This document shows, in pieces, positions 45,667 to 55,802 of a stretch of 64,000 nt of DNA (position 1 is its first letter; the number at the start of each line of letters is the position of its first letter). The notes beneath the pieces are model-generated. The model did no database searches and was not told the origin of the DNA. It saw only the letters and a program-made list of their open reading frames with translations. Source of the DNA: Herbiconiux aconitum (GTDB taxonomy: Bacteria; Actinomycetota; Actinomycetes; Actinomycetales; Microbacteriaceae); contig NZ_JANLCM010000003.1 in the NCBI RefSeq assembly GCF_024979235.1, forward strand, positions 1-64,000, in the 5' to 3' direction. Both the position numbers and the translations under genes were made by a program.

Positions 45667-46701
45667 ATGGTCTCAGAACGCAGCCTCGAAGTGCTTCGCG
45701 TGATCGTGCAAGACTATGTGGCCTCGCGCGAGCCCGTCGGCTCGAAGAGCATCGCCGAACGGCATTCCTTCGGCGTCTCGGCGGCCACCATCCGCAACGA
45801 CATGGCGCTGCTCGAAGAAGAAGAGCTGATCACGGCCCCCCACACGTCGAGCGGCCGGGTGCCCACCGACAAGGGGTACCGCCTCTTCGTCGACCACCTC
45901 TCCGACCTCCGTCCGCTGAGCCTCGCCCAGCGACACGCCATCGAGACCTTTCTGGGTTCGAGCGTCGACGTCGACGACGTGCTCGCTCGCACCGTCCGTC
46001 TGCTCTCGCAGCTCACCCATCAGGTGGCCCTGGTGCAGTACCCCTCGCTCTCGCAGGCACGGGTGCGGCACGTCGAGGTCGTCTCGCTCACGCCGCGGCG
46101 CCTCATGACGGTGGTCATCACCGACAGCGGGCACGTCGATCAGCGGGTGGTGGATGTGCCGGCCGAGACCGACGAGCAGCTGATCGGCGAGCTGCGGTCC
46201 CGTCTGAATGAGACGATCGGCGGTCTGGGGCTCACCGAGGCCGCCAGCGCCCTCACCGGTGTCTCCGACCGTTTCCCCCACGAACATGCTCCGACGGTCG
46301 AGGTGGTGGCGAGCATCCTGCAGGAGCAGGTGACCGCGAACCGCCAGGAGAAACTGTTGATCGCCGGCGCCGCCAATCTGGTGCGCACCGAAGACGACTT
46401 CCACGGCAGCATCCTCCCGGTGCTCGAAGCGGTGGAGGAGCAGGTGGTGCTGCTCCGCCTGTTCAGCGAGATGGAAGCAGACCAGCGCGGCATCACGGTC
46501 TCGATCGGCCGCGAGAACGAATCGTTCGGGCTCGGCGAGACGTCCATTCTTGCCTCCGGTTACTCCGGCATCGGAACGTCGGTCTCCCGTCTCGGCGTGC
46601 TCGGCCCCATTCGCATGGACTACTCGAGCAACATCTCGGCGGTGCGCGCCGTGGCGCGCTATCTGTCCCGCACTCTCGGAGACTCGGGCAGCGCGAGCTG
46701 A
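45667..46701 (+). CDS. hrcA: Heat-inducible transcription repressor HrcA
   Basis: A 344-aa repressor with an N-terminal winged helix (RVIVQDYVASREPVGSKSIAE, SAATIRNDMALLEEEELI) and GAF-like dimerisation domain (NENFGLG-like RENESFGL...ILASGY). It binds CIRCE and is maintained by GroEL. The ATG at 45667 follows AGGAAGG. The CIRCE in its own promoter shows autorepression. dnaJ follows after 54 bp. Confidence 0.95.
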   Translation: MVSERSLEVLRVIVQDYVASREPVGSKSIAERHSFGVSAATIRNDMALLEEEELITAPHTSSGRVPTDKGYRLFVDHLSDLRPLSLAQRHAIETFLGSSVDVDDVLARTVRLLSQLTHQVALVQYPSLSQARVRHVEVVSLTPRRLMTVVITDSGHVDQRVVDVPAETDEQLIGELRSRLNETIGGLGLTEAASALTGVSDRFPHEHAPTVEVVASILQEQVTANRQEKLLIAGAANLVRTEDDFHGSILPVLEAVEEQVVLLRLFSEMEADQRGITVSIGRENESFGLGETSILASGYSGIGTSVSRLGVLGPIRMDYSSNISAVRAVARYLSRTLGDSGSAS

Positions 46702-46755
46702 CCGTTCTCTCCTCCACAGCTACACGACCCTCATCGAACAAAGGAGAAGCCCCTG

Positions 46756-47871
46756 GTGGCTGACCATTACGACGTGCTCGGCGTCTCGCGCGAAGCGACA
46801 CCCGAAGAGATCAAGAAGGCCTACCGCAGGTTGGCCCGTGAGCTGCACCCCGATGTGAACCCGAGCCCGGATGCTCAGGAGAAGTTCAAGCAGGTCACCC
46901 ATGCCTACGACGTGCTGAGCGACCCCGGCCAGCGGCGCGACTACGACCGCGGCCCTCAGGCCGGCTTCGGCGGCGCGGGCGGTGCCGGCGGATTCGGGGG
47001 CTTCGGAGACATCTTCGAGACCTTCTTCGGCGGCCAGGGCGGCGCATCCCGTGGCCCGAAGTCCCGCGAAGAGCGCGGCCAAGACGCCCTGCTGCGCGTG
47101 GAGGTCGACCTCGGCGAGGTCATCTTCGGAACCCACCGCGACCTCGAGGTCGACACGGCCGTGGTCTGCGACACCTGCAACGGTTCATGCTGCCAGCCCG
47201 GCACTTCGCCCGTCACCTGCGACATCTGCGGCGGCTCGGGTTCGATCCAGCGCACCGTGCGGTCGCTCCTCGGCAATGTCGTCACCAGCGCTCCCTGCGG
47301 CACCTGCCGCGGCTACGGCACCGTCATCCCGAACCCGTGCCCCACCTGCCAGGGCCAGGGCCGCGTTCGTGCACGCCGCACCATCCCGGTCGACATCCCG
47401 GCCGGCGTCGAGACCGGTCTGCGGCTGCAGCTGCCCGGCCAGGGCGAGGTCGGCCCGGCCGGCGGCCCGCAGGGCGACGTCTACCTCGAGATGAAGGTGC
47501 GTCACCACGACGTGTTCTCGCGCAACGACGACGACCTGCTCTGCACCCTCGAGGTGCAGATGTGGGATGCGGTGCTCGGCACCACCACCACCATCCAGGC
47601 GCTCGACGGCGACATCGAGATCGAGATCAAGCCCGGAACGCAGAGCGCCGAGGTGCTGACGGTCAAGGGCCGCGGCATCACGCACCTGCGCGGCAACGGC
47701 CGCGGCGACCTGCGGGTCGGCATCCAGGTGGTGACGCCCACGAAGCTCGACCACAAGCAGAAGGAGCTGATGAAGCAGCTCGCGAACGCGCACAAGTACC
47801 CCGCGCCGACGCTCGGTCACTTCCAGCAGGGCTTGTTCGCGAAGCTGCGCGACCGCTTCCTGAACGTCTGA
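46756..47871 (+). CDS. dnaJ: Chaperone protein DnaJ
   Basis: A 371-aa type I J-protein. The J domain carries HPD (LHPDVN, about 31-36). A Gly/Phe-rich stretch follows (about 70-95), then four zinc motifs: [24 protein letters not shown] and CPTCQGQG. The first motif has Cys in place of its last Gly, with another Cys next to it. Substrate-binding domains run to the C-terminus. The GTG start follows AAGGAG. It is the hrcA-linked DnaJ2 rather than the dnaK-linked copy. Confidence 0.95.
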   Translation: MADHYDVLGVSREATPEEIKKAYRRLARELHPDVNPSPDAQEKFKQVTHAYDVLSDPGQRRDYDRGPQAGFGGAGGAGGFGGFGDIFETFFGGQGGASRGPKSREERGQDALLRVEVDLGEVIFGTHRDLEVDTAVVCDTCNGSCCQPGTSPVTCDICGGSGSIQRTVRSLLGNVVTSAPCGTCRGYGTVIPNPCPTCQGQGRVRARRTIPVDIPAGVETGLRLQLPGQGEVGPAGGPQGDVYLEMKVRHHDVFSRNDDDLLCTLEVQMWDAVLGTTTTIQALDGDIEIEIKPGTQSAEVLTVKGRGITHLRGNGRGDLRVGIQVVTPTKLDHKQKELMKQLANAHKYPAPTLGHFQQGLFAKLRDRFLNV

Positions 47872-47886
47872 TCGGCTGGTTCGCCG

Positions 47887-48630
47887 GTGAGTTCCCTGTT
47901 CCTGCGCGACGACCTCGCAACGGCCCCGCACGAAGTGGGCGATGTGGTGCTGCTCTCGGGCGACGAGGCACGCCACGCGACGACGGTGAACCGGATGCGT
48001 GTGGGCGAGCACACGGCGATCGGCGACGGTCAGGGGCTGGTCGTCAGCGGTGTCGTGACGCGGGTGGAGCCGCGCGAGTTGGAGCTACGCGTGGAGGCCG
48101 TGGTCGTGCATCCGGAGCCCGCGCCGCAGCTCGTGCTCGTGCAGGCACTGGCGAAGGGCGATCGCGACGAGCTGGCCGTGCAGACCGCCACGGAGCTGGG
48201 CGTCTCCGGGGTCGTTCCCTGGCAGGCCGAGCGGTCGATCTCCCGCTGGAGCGGGCCGAAGGTCGCCAAGGGCATCGAGCGCTGGTCGAGCATCGTGCGC
48301 GAAGCGGCGAAGCAGTCGATCCGGCCGTTCGTGCCCGTGGTGAGCGGGCTCGCCGATCTCGCGGGGCTGCGCGCGCTCGCCGCGGAGAACCGGATGCTCG
48401 TGCTCGAGCCGACCGCGGGCGTGCGGCTCACCGAGATCTCGTTCGCCGAGGGTGCCGAGGCTCCGGTGCTGCTGGTCGTCGGTCCGGAGGGCGGCATCTC
48501 GCCCCATGAACTCGACGTGCTGACGGCTGCGGGAGCGCAGGCGGTGCGACTCGGCGACGAGGTGCTGCGCACGTCGAGCGCAGGCCCGGCGGCGCTCGCC
48601 GTCATCAACGCGGCGCTGGGGCGCTGGTAG
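47887..48630 (+). CDS. rsmE: 16S rRNA m3U1498 methyltransferase
   Basis: A 247-aa SPOUT-family methyltransferase that modifies U1498 in helix 44. N-terminal PUA-like domain (LSGDEARHATTVNRMRVGE), then the trefoil-knot SAM site VVGPEGGISPHELD and RLGDEVLRTSSAGPAAL. The GTG start is 15 bp after dnaJ, as in many actinobacteria and firmicutes. Confidence 0.95.
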   Translation: MSSLFLRDDLATAPHEVGDVVLLSGDEARHATTVNRMRVGEHTAIGDGQGLVVSGVVTRVEPRELELRVEAVVVHPEPAPQLVLVQALAKGDRDELAVQTATELGVSGVVPWQAERSISRWSGPKVAKGIERWSSIVREAAKQSIRPFVPVVSGLADLAGLRALAAENRMLVLEPTAGVRLTEISFAEGAEAPVLLVVGPEGGISPHELDVLTAAGAQAVRLGDEVLRTSSAGPAALAVINAALGRW

Positions 48631-48729
48631 CGCCTCGCCTGCTTCTGCCTCCGCTCCTGCACAGGCACGCTTGTAGCGAACCCCGGCTCCCAGTTGTCCA
48701 CAGCCGGTCCGTTCAGCGGGTGCCAAAAC

Positions 48730-48735
48730 TACAAT
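48730..48735 (+). promoter_or_regulatory. -10 element for the HIT protein gene
   Basis: TACAAT is 6 nt upstream of the ATG. The intervening GGAGCC is too close to act as a normal Shine-Dalgarno, so a leaderless transcript is likely. Confidence 0.55.
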
Positions 48736-48741
48736 GGAGCC

Positions 48742-49104
48742 ATGTCCACCGAAACCGATTCCCCCTCGATCTTCAGCCGCATCGTCGCCCGGGAGATCCC
48801 GGCGACGATCCTCGCCGAGACCGACCGGGTCATCGCGTTCCCCGACATCGCGCCGAAGGCCCCCGTGCACGTGCTCGTGGTGCCCAAGACCGAGCGCTAC
48901 CGCGACGTGGTCGAACTGGCAGCGGGAGACCCTGGTCTTCTCGCTGAGATGGTCGCCGTCGCGAAGTCCCTCGCCGACGAATTGACCGACGGCGACTTCA
49001 GACTCATTTTCAACACCGGCCCGAACGCCGGGCAGACCGTCTTCCACGTGCATGCTCACGTGCTCGGAGGCGGCCTCGAGGAAGGAACCCTTGGACAGGG
49101 CTGA
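48742..49104 (+). CDS. HIT family (histidine triad) nucleotide hydrolase
   Basis: A 120-aa HINT-like protein. SIFSRIVAREIPATILAETD and the catalytic triad HVHAHVLGG near the C-terminus are diagnostic of HIT hydrolases acting on purine nucleoside phosphoramidates. The phoH start codon lies inside its 3' end, indicating translational coupling. The preceding 111 bp after rsmE hold only its promoter. Confidence 0.92.
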   Translation: MSTETDSPSIFSRIVAREIPATILAETDRVIAFPDIAPKAPVHVLVVPKTERYRDVVELAAGDPGLLAEMVAVAKSLADELTDGDFRLIFNTGPNAGQTVFHVHAHVLGGGLEEGTLGQG

Positions 49105-50164
49105 CACCGCACCCACACCGAACCCGCACTCCCCGGAGGCCGAAGCGCGCCTCCACATCGACGGAATCGAGATGGTGCGCCTCCTCGGTCCTCAAGATCG
49201 CCTGCTCACCACCATCGAGCGGCAGTTCCCGCTGGTCACCGTGCTAGTGCGCGGCAACGACATCACGCTGAGGGGCGACGCCGATCAGGTGGATGCCGCC
49301 CGCCGACTGGTGGAGGAGCTGCTGCTGATGGTGCGCAACGGCCAAGACCTCACGCCTGTCGAGGTCTCGTCGTCAGCGCGCATCCTCGAGAACGATCGGG
49401 CCGCGAGCCCGGCCGAACTGTTGAGCCAGGCCATTCTCACCGCCCGCGGCAAGAGCGTGCGGCCGAAGACCACGGGTCAGAAAGACTACGTCGACGCGAT
49501 CGACGAGAACACCATCGTGTTCGGCATCGGTCCGGCGGGAACGGGCAAGACCTACCTCGCCATGGCGAAGGCCGTGCAGGCGCTGCAGCGCAAAGAGGTC
49601 GAGCGCATCATCCTGACCCGTCCGGCCGTCGAAGCCGGCGAGCGCCTGGGCTACCTCCCGGGCACGCTCACCGACAAGATCGACCCCTACCTGCGGCCGC
49701 TCTACGACGCGCTCAACGAGATGATGGATCCGGAGATCGTGCCGAAGCTCCTCGCCACCGGCACCATCGAGGTTGCACCGCTGGCCTACATGCGCGGTCG
49801 CACGCTCAACAACTCGTTCATCGTGCTCGACGAGGCACAGAACACCACGCCCGAGCAGATGAAGATGTTCCTCACCCGGCTCGGCTTCGGTTCGAAGATG
49901 GTGGTCACGGGGGACATCACGCAGGTCGACCTGCCCACCGGAACGAGCGGACTGCAGATCGTGACACGCATCCTCGACCGCATCGACGACATCCATTTCG
50001 CCACGCTCACCAGCGCCGACGTGGTGCGCCACACCCTGGTGGGCGAGATCGTCGACGCCTACACCAAATACGATCAGGTGCAGATGGCCCGTCGCGAACA
50101 CGCCGGCCACGCCCCCGAGTTCGGCAACGAACGCGATCGTCGCTACAACCGCGGCAAACGATAA
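49091..50164 (+). CDS. phoH: PhoH-family ATPase
   Basis: A 357-aa cytosolic P-loop ATPase. An N-terminal KH-like segment is followed by Walker A GPAGTGKT, RPAVEAGERLGYLPG, Walker B FIVLDEAQNTTPEQMK and MVVTGDITQVDLP. I chose the TTG at 49091, which has GAAGGA 4-5 nt upstream and overlaps the HIT gene by 14 bp. PhoH proteins, often next to ybeY as here, are linked to RNA metabolism. Confidence 0.9.
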   Translation: MDRADTAPTPNPHSPEAEARLHIDGIEMVRLLGPQDRLLTTIERQFPLVTVLVRGNDITLRGDADQVDAARRLVEELLLMVRNGQDLTPVEVSSSARILENDRAASPAELLSQAILTARGKSVRPKTTGQKDYVDAIDENTIVFGIGPAGTGKTYLAMAKAVQALQRKEVERIILTRPAVEAGERLGYLPGTLTDKIDPYLRPLYDALNEMMDPEIVPKLLATGTIEVAPLAYMRGRTLNNSFIVLDEAQNTTPEQMKMFLTRLGFGSKMVVTGDITQVDLPTGTSGLQIVTRILDRIDDIHFATLTSADVVRHTLVGEIVDAYTKYDQVQMARREHAGHAPEFGNERDRRYNRGKR

Positions 50165-50176
50165 GGACGACGTTTC

Positions 50177-50644
50177 GTGAGTATTGAGATCAACAACGAG
50201 AGCTCGGTTCCGGTCGACGAGACGGCACTGCTGCGGCTGGCGAGCTACGCGCTCGACCAGATGCACGTGCACCCGGATGCAGAGCTCGCGATCGTGCTGG
50301 TCGACGAAGCGGCGATGGAGCAGCTGCACGTGCAGTGGATGGACGAGCCGGGCCCCACCGACGTGTTGAGCTTCCCGATGGACGAGTTGCGTCCGGGAAC
50401 CGAAGACGCGCCGACGCCGGCCGGCCTCCTCGGCGACGTCGTGCTCTGCCCGCAGGTGGCCGAATCGCAGGCCCAGACGGCCGGGCACTCGACCCTCGAA
50501 GAGCTGTTGCTGCTCACCACCCACGGCATCCTGCACCTGCTCGGCTTCGATCACGCCGAGCCTGAGGAGGAGAAGGAGATGTTCGGCATCCAGCGCGACA
50601 TCCTGGTCGGCTTCGCAATGAGCGAGCGTCGCCGCCCGGCATGA
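50177..50644 (+). CDS. ybeY: Endoribonuclease YbeY, rRNA maturation factor
   Basis: A 155-aa single-domain metalloprotein. The zinc motif [11 protein letters not shown] (H-x3-H-x5-H) is intact. [29 protein letters not shown] is the conserved core preceding it. It processes 16S rRNA 3' ends and takes part in ribosome quality control. GTG start after AAGGACG. It ends in an ATGA overlap with the CBS-domain protein. Confidence 0.95.
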   Translation: MSIEINNESSVPVDETALLRLASYALDQMHVHPDAELAIVLVDEAAMEQLHVQWMDEPGPTDVLSFPMDELRPGTEDAPTPAGLLGDVVLCPQVAESQAQTAGHSTLEELLLLTTHGILHLLGFDHAEPEEEKEMFGIQRDILVGFAMSERRRPA

Positions 50645-52017
50645 CCATAGCCCTGTTCCTGATAGCGGCCTTCGTCCTCGTGGCGTTCGGCGGCCTCTTC
50701 GCGGCCGTCGACTCCGCGGTGCTGTCACTGTCGCGCTCCGACATCCTGGAGCTCGCCGACCGCTATCGGGCCAAACGCTCCCTGCGCGCCATCGCCGACG
50801 ACCCGGGCGCCCACATCAACGCCGTGAACTTCGCCCGCGTCGTGTTCGAGACCACGGCGGCGGTGCTCGTCACCATCGCGTTCGCCTTCTCGATCGACGT
50901 GCTCTGGCTGGCTCTCGTGCTCTCGGCGGCGATCATGACGGCGGTCTCCTTCGTGCTGGTGGGTTCGAGCCCCCGCAGCGTCGGGCGCGTTCACGCGCGG
51001 CCGGTGCTCCGCTACGGAGCCGTGCCGGTGCACCTCGTGCGCGTCGTGCTCGGGCCGGTGGCGAACGCGCTGGTCGCGATCGGCAACCGGGTCACGCCGG
51101 GCCGCCCGCGTTCGGGCACCTTCTCGTCGGAGGAGCAACTGCTCAGCATGGTCGACGAGGCAACCGAACTCGACGTGCTCGAAGAAGACGATCGCGAGCT
51201 GATCCACTCGATCCTCGAGTTCAACGACACGGTGGTGCGCGAAGTGATGATCCCGCGCACCGACATGGTCACGATCGAAGACGACGCGACGGTCGGCCAC
51301 GGCCTCGGCCTCTTTCTCAGCAAGGGCGTCTCGCGCATCCCGGTGGTCGAGAACGACAACGTCGACCAGATCTCCGGCGTGCTCTATCTGCGCGACGTGG
51401 CGCGGCTGAGCTACGAGCGCCCGAACGAGGTCGACCGGATGCGCGTGAGCGAACTCGTTCGCCCGCCCCTGTTCATCCCCGAATCGAAGAAGGTCGACGA
51501 CACGCTGCGCCAGATGCAGTTGGAGTCGAACCACCTCGCGATGGTGGTCGACGAATACGGCGGCATCGCCGGGCTCGTCACCCTCGAAGACCTCATCGAA
51601 GAGCTGGTCGGCGACATCTCCGACGAATACGACCGCGATGTGGTGGAGGTCGAGGCCCTGGGCGAAGGCTCCTACCGCGTGAGTGCCCGGCTGCCCGTCG
51701 ACGAGTTGGGCGAGTTGTTCGACCTCGAGCTCGACGACGACGACGTCGACTCCGTCGGCGGTCTGCTCTCCAAGACGCTGGGGCGCCTGCCGGTCAGCGG
51801 TTCCGTGGCCCGGGTCTCCGGTCTCGAGCTCACCGCCGACCGCGCCGACGGCCGCCGCAAGCGCATCATCACTGTGATGGTGCGGCGCGATCCGGATGCG
51901 CCCATCCCGGTCTCCACCGACACCGGCCCCACCAGAACCGGCCCGGTGCGCACGCAACCGCCGAAGTCGGGCGCCAAGAACAACAGCAAGTCCACCCCCA
52001 CCAAGGAGAACGCATGA
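50641..52017 (+). CDS. CorC/HlyC-family membrane protein with CBS domains
   Basis: A 458-aa protein. The DUF21/CNNM-type transmembrane part (1 to about 140) contains [20 protein letters not shown]. Paired CBS domains follow (about 185-310; [14 protein letters not shown]), then a CorC_HlyC domain (about 320-410; [16 protein letters not shown]). Relatives mediate Mg/Co efflux or transport. The Pro/Thr/Lys-rich tail is disordered. It overlaps both ybeY and era by 4 bp, so this is a tightly coupled operon. Confidence 0.9.
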   Translation: MTIALFLIAAFVLVAFGGLFAAVDSAVLSLSRSDILELADRYRAKRSLRAIADDPGAHINAVNFARVVFETTAAVLVTIAFAFSIDVLWLALVLSAAIMTAVSFVLVGSSPRSVGRVHARPVLRYGAVPVHLVRVVLGPVANALVAIGNRVTPGRPRSGTFSSEEQLLSMVDEATELDVLEEDDRELIHSILEFNDTVVREVMIPRTDMVTIEDDATVGHGLGLFLSKGVSRIPVVENDNVDQISGVLYLRDVARLSYERPNEVDRMRVSELVRPPLFIPESKKVDDTLRQMQLESNHLAMVVDEYGGIAGLVTLEDLIEELVGDISDEYDRDVVEVEALGEGSYRVSARLPVDELGELFDLELDDDDVDSVGGLLSKTLGRLPVSGSVARVSGLELTADRADGRRKRIITVMVRRDPDAPIPVSTDTGPTRTGPVRTQPPKSGAKNNSKSTPTKENA

Positions 52018-52928
52018 GCGACTCAGCAGGCGACGTCGACGGCGACTTCCGGGCGGGGTTCGTCACCTTCGTCGGGCGCCCCAACGTCGGCAAGTCCACC
52101 CTCACGAACGCACTGGTCGGCGAGAAGGTCGCGATCACGAGTTCGAAGCCGCAGACCACCCGGCAGGCCATCCGCGGCATCGTGCACGATCCCGCCGGTC
52201 AGCTGATCGTGGTCGACACCCCCGGAATGCACCGGCCGCGCACCCTGCTCGGCGAGCGCCTCAACTCGCTCGTGCAGTCCACCCTCGGCGACGTCGATGT
52301 GATCGGGTTCTGCCTGCCGGCCGACGAGAAGCTCGGCCCGGGAGACCGCTACATCAACGAGCAGCTGGATGCCTACCCCGGTGCGAAGAAGATCGCGATC
52401 GTCACGAAGATCGACTCGGCCTCGAAGCAGCAGGTCGGCGAGCAATTGCTGGCGGTGTCGGAGCTGCGCGAATGGGAGACGGTGATCCCGGTCTCGGCGA
52501 CCAGCCGCATCCAACTCGATGTGCTCACGAGTGAGCTCATCCGCTTGTTGCCCCGGTCGGAGAAGCTCTACCCCGAAGACCAGATCACCGACGAGGGCCT
52601 CGAGTCGCGCATCGCCGAGCTGATCCGCGAGGCCGCCCTCGAGGGTGTGCGCGACGAGTTGCCGCACTCCATCGCCGTCACGATCGACGACATGCGGGAG
52701 CGCGACGACCGTGACCTCGTGGAGATCTACGCCAACCTCTTCGTCGAGCGCGACAGCCAGAAGGGCATCATCATCGGGCCGAAGGGCTCCCGTCTCGGCG
52801 ACGTCGGTTCGCGCGCCCGCGCCGAGATCGAACCGCTGCTCGGGCGGCAGGTCTACCTCAACATCCGCGTGAAAGTGGCCAAGGACTGGCAGCGCGATCC
52901 GAAACTGCTCGGGCGGCTGGGCTTCTGA
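52014..52928 (+). CDS. era: GTPase Era
   Basis: A 304-aa ribosome-assembly GTPase. G1 GRPNVGKST, the TTRQAIRGIV switch, G3 DTPGMH and G4 TKID are present. The C-terminal KH domain (IIIGPKGSRLGDVGSRARAE) binds the 16S rRNA 3' end. The start overlaps the preceding stop. Era closes the phoH-ybeY-corC-era operon, and dapA begins 34 bp later under its own promoter. Confidence 0.95.
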   Translation: MSDSAGDVDGDFRAGFVTFVGRPNVGKSTLTNALVGEKVAITSSKPQTTRQAIRGIVHDPAGQLIVVDTPGMHRPRTLLGERLNSLVQSTLGDVDVIGFCLPADEKLGPGDRYINEQLDAYPGAKKIAIVTKIDSASKQQVGEQLLAVSELREWETVIPVSATSRIQLDVLTSELIRLLPRSEKLYPEDQITDEGLESRIAELIREAALEGVRDELPHSIAVTIDDMRERDDRDLVEIYANLFVERDSQKGIIIGPKGSRLGDVGSRARAEIEPLLGRQVYLNIRVKVAKDWQRDPKLLGRLGF

Positions 52929-52950
52929 AACCCGCACAGCACAGAGGCGA

Positions 52951-52956
52951 TAGCCT
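52951..52956 (+). promoter_or_regulatory. -10 element for leaderless dapA
   Basis: TAGCCT is 6 nt before the GTG start of dapA; no Shine-Dalgarno. Confidence 0.55.
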
Positions 52957-52962
52957 GTAACC

Positions 52963-53940
52963 GTGTCTAACGTTACGAACCCATTCGGCCAGGTCCTGGT
53001 CGCCATGGTCACCCCGTTCACGGCCGACGGCGAAGTCGATTGGCCCGGGGTCGAGAAGCTCATCGACGACCTCATCACCGGGGGCGCCGACGGCATCGTC
53101 GTGACCGGCACCACCGGCGAGACGTCCACCCTCACCGACCCGGAGAAGATCCGGCTGGTCGAGGTCGGTAAGGATGTCGCCGCCGGTCGCGCGAAGATCA
53201 TCACGGGTGGCGGTTCGAACGAGACCGCGCACGCCATGCAGCTCGCCCGTCAGAGCGAGAAGGCCGGCGCCGACGGCAATCTCGTGGTCACGCCGTATTA
53301 CAACAAGCCGACCCAGGCCGGCATCCTGACCCACTTCCGGATGATCGCGGATGCGACCGACCTGCCCGTCATCCTCTACGACATCCCGGGCCGCACCGGG
53401 GTGCCGATCCGCTACGAGACCATGCTGAGGCTCGCCAAGCATCCGAACATCCTCGCCGTGAAAGACGCCAAGGGCGACTTCAGCGAGGTGAGCCGGGTGC
53501 TCAACCAGACCGACCTGCTCTACTTCTCGGGCGACGACTCGAACGTGCTGCCACACTTGGCGATCGGCGCGTCGGGCCTCATCGGCGTCACCGCGAATGT
53601 GGCGCCGGCGCCCTACCGCGTGATCGTCGACGCCGTGAACGCGGGCGACCTGGCCACCGCGACAGCGGCCCACAAGTCGCTCGAACCGCTGGTGCGGGCG
53701 ATCATGACGCACGTTCCCGGCACGGTCGCCGCGAAGTACATCCTGCACGGGCTCGGCCGCATCGGCAGCCCGCGCGTGCGGCTGCCGCTGGTCGGCCCTG
53801 AGGAGTGGGAGGCCGCCGAGATCGAGAACGAGATCGACCTCGTTCGCGACATCCCCGGCCTCGACTTCAACAACTTCCGCCCCGACCGAAACGCAGCGGC
53901 CGGAGGAGCCCTGCCGAAGGTCGCAGGCACCACCCGCTGA
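52963..53940 (+). CDS. dapA: 4-hydroxy-tetrahydrodipicolinate synthase
   Basis: A 325-aa TIM-barrel class I aldolase that condenses pyruvate with aspartate semialdehyde in lysine and diaminopimelate synthesis. Motifs: VTGTTGETSTLTDPEK, VTPYYNKPTQAG with the catalytic Tyr, and Schiff-base Lys in ILAVKDAKGDFS. The C-terminus has an extra Gly/Ala/Lys tail. It is followed by the RNase J gene, a common actinobacterial pair. Confidence 0.95.
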   Translation: MSNVTNPFGQVLVAMVTPFTADGEVDWPGVEKLIDDLITGGADGIVVTGTTGETSTLTDPEKIRLVEVGKDVAAGRAKIITGGGSNETAHAMQLARQSEKAGADGNLVVTPYYNKPTQAGILTHFRMIADATDLPVILYDIPGRTGVPIRYETMLRLAKHPNILAVKDAKGDFSEVSRVLNQTDLLYFSGDDSNVLPHLAIGASGLIGVTANVAPAPYRVIVDAVNAGDLATATAAHKSLEPLVRAIMTHVPGTVAAKYILHGLGRIGSPRVRLPLVGPEEWEAAEIENEIDLVRDIPGLDFNNFRPDRNAAAGGALPKVAGTTR

Positions 53941-54045
53941 CGAGATCAGCCCCGCAGACGCCCCCCGCGGCCGGACAGCCGGACCGCAGACCATGCATGA
54001 CAACCGCTCGCACGACAAGCGAGCACGACACATCGAGGAGGGCCC

Positions 54046-55722
54046 ATGCAAAGCCCCATAACTGAACCGCCGGCGCTCCAGGCCGGAACACTCCGAATCA
54101 CCCCCGTGGGTGGCCTCGGCGAGATCGGTCGCAACATGACCGTCTTCGAATACGAGGGCAAGTTGCTCATCGTCGACTGCGGGGTGCTCTTCCCCGAAGA
54201 GAACCAGCCGGGCGTCGACCTGATCCTGCCCGACTTCAGCGTCGTTCGCGATCGGCTGCAAGACGTGGTGGGCATCGTGCTCACGCACGGACACGAAGAC
54301 CACATCGGTGCGGTGCCCTACCTGCTGAAGCTGCGGGAGGACATCCCGCTCATCGGATCGGCGCTCACGCTGGCGCTGGTGGAGGCGAAGCTCAAAGAGC
54401 ACCGCATCACGCCCTACACCTTCGACGTGCGCGAGGGGCAGACCGAGAACCTCGGCCCCTTCGAGTGCGAGTTCGTGGCGGTGAACCACTCGATCCCGGA
54501 TGCGCTGGCTGTCGCCATCAAGACGCCCGCGGGAGTCGTGCTGCACACCGGCGACTTCAAGATGGACCAGCTGCCGCTGGACGACCGGCTCACCGACCTG
54601 CGCGCCTTCGCCCGTCTCGGTGAGGCCGGAGTCGACCTGTTCCTGGTCGACTCGACGAACGCCGACGTGCCCGGGTTCACGCCGCTCGAGCGTGACATCG
54701 GGCCGGTGCTCGAGTCGATCATCGAGCGCGCACCGCGTCGCGTCATCGTGGCGAGCTTCTCGAGCCACGTGCACCGCGTGCAGCAGGTGCTGGACGCCGC
54801 CCACGCGCACGGTCGCCGGGTGGCGCTGCTCGGGCGCTCGATGGTGCGCAACATGACCATCGCGGCCGATCTCGGCTACCTCAAGGTGCCCGAGGGCGTG
54901 CTGGTCGACTTCAAGAAAGCCGGCGACATCCCCGACGACAAGATCGTCTACATGTCCACCGGTTCGCAGGGCGAGCCGATGGCCGTGCTCTCACGGATGG
55001 CCAACCTCGAGCACCAGATCGAGGTCGGCACGGGCGACACCGTCATCCTGGCCTCGAGCCTCATCCCGGGCAACGAGAACGCGGTCTACCGCGTCATCAA
55101 CGGGCTCACGAAGCTCGGTGCGAACGTCATCCACAAGGGCAACGCGAAGGTGCACGTCTCCGGTCACGCGGCCGCGGGCGAACTGCTCTACTGCTACAAC
55201 ATCCTGAAGCCGAAGAACGTACTGCCCGTGCACGGCGAATTCCGTCACCTGGTGGCCAACCAGAAGCTCGCGATCGAGACCGGAGTGCCCGCCGCGAACA
55301 CCTTCATCGCCGAAGACGGTACCGTCATCGACCTGAAGAACGGCGTCGCCACCGTGGTCGGGCAGCACGACCTCGGTTACGTCTACGTCGACGGGTCGAC
55401 CGTGGGAGAGATCACGGATGCCGACCTCAAAGACCGCAGAATCCTGGGCGAAGAGGGGTTCATCTCGATCATCGTCGTGGTGGAGGCCCAGACCGGCCGC
55501 ATCGTCGTGGGTCCCGAGATCCACGCCAAGGGGTTCGCGGAAGACGACAAGGTCTTCGACGCCGTCAAGCCGAAGATCGTCGCCGCTCTCGCCGACGCGG
55601 CGCAGAACGGCGTGCGGGAGCCGTACGCCCTGCAGCAGGTCGTGCGCCGCACGGTGGGTCGCTGGGTCAACAGCAGCCTCCGGCGCCGGCCGATGATCGT
55701 GCCGCTGGTGATCGAGGCTTAG
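54046..55722 (+). CDS. rnj: Ribonuclease J
   Basis: A 558-aa beta-CASP metallo-beta-lactamase RNase with 5'-exo and endonuclease activity. The metal motif HGHEDHIGA, the beta-CASP region (IVASFSSHVHRVQQVLDAA), HVSGHAAAGEL and HGEFRHL are present. The ATG at 54046 has GAGGAGG 4 nt upstream. A terminator-like hairpin and a palindromic repeat element lie just downstream. Confidence 0.95.
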   Translation: MQSPITEPPALQAGTLRITPVGGLGEIGRNMTVFEYEGKLLIVDCGVLFPEENQPGVDLILPDFSVVRDRLQDVVGIVLTHGHEDHIGAVPYLLKLREDIPLIGSALTLALVEAKLKEHRITPYTFDVREGQTENLGPFECEFVAVNHSIPDALAVAIKTPAGVVLHTGDFKMDQLPLDDRLTDLRAFARLGEAGVDLFLVDSTNADVPGFTPLERDIGPVLESIIERAPRRVIVASFSSHVHRVQQVLDAAHAHGRRVALLGRSMVRNMTIAADLGYLKVPEGVLVDFKKAGDIPDDKIVYMSTGSQGEPMAVLSRMANLEHQIEVGTGDTVILASSLIPGNENAVYRVINGLTKLGANVIHKGNAKVHVSGHAAAGELLYCYNILKPKNVLPVHGEFRHLVANQKLAIETGVPAANTFIAEDGTVIDLKNGVATVVGQHDLGYVYVDGSTVGEITDADLKDRRILGEEGFISIIVVVEAQTGRIVVGPEIHAKGFAEDDKVFDAVKPKIVAALADAAQNGVREPYALQQVVRRTVGRWVNSSLRRRPMIVPLVIEA

Positions 55723-55756
55723 GGGCGCTCGACGGGGTGCCGCCCCGCCGCTTTTC

Positions 55757-55790
55757 GGGCTCGCCCGGCCTTCGGCTGGGCGGGCCCTTA
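55757..55790 (+). terminator. Terminator after rnj
   Basis: GGGC-CGCCCGGCC with a TTCG tetraloop and GCTGGGCGGGCCC, ending TTATT, 35 bp after the stop codon. Confidence 0.75.
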
Positions 55791-55802
55791 TTGCTCGCGC
55801 CG

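Noticed and set aside
46756..47871. Damaged first zinc motif in DnaJ (CDTCNGSC)
   Set aside because: The Cys-for-Gly change retains the metal-binding cysteines and, to my knowledge, is common in hrcA-linked actinobacterial DnaJ, so it is not evidence of a broken gene.
50961..50972. GGTTCGAGCCCC resembling a tRNA T-arm
   Set aside because: It lies inside the well-supported CorC-type gene, and no acceptor or anticodon stem can be built around it.
52023..54810. Long minus-strand frames opposite era, dapA and rnj
   Set aside because: The plus-strand genes carry complete catalytic motifs; the opposite frames carry none.
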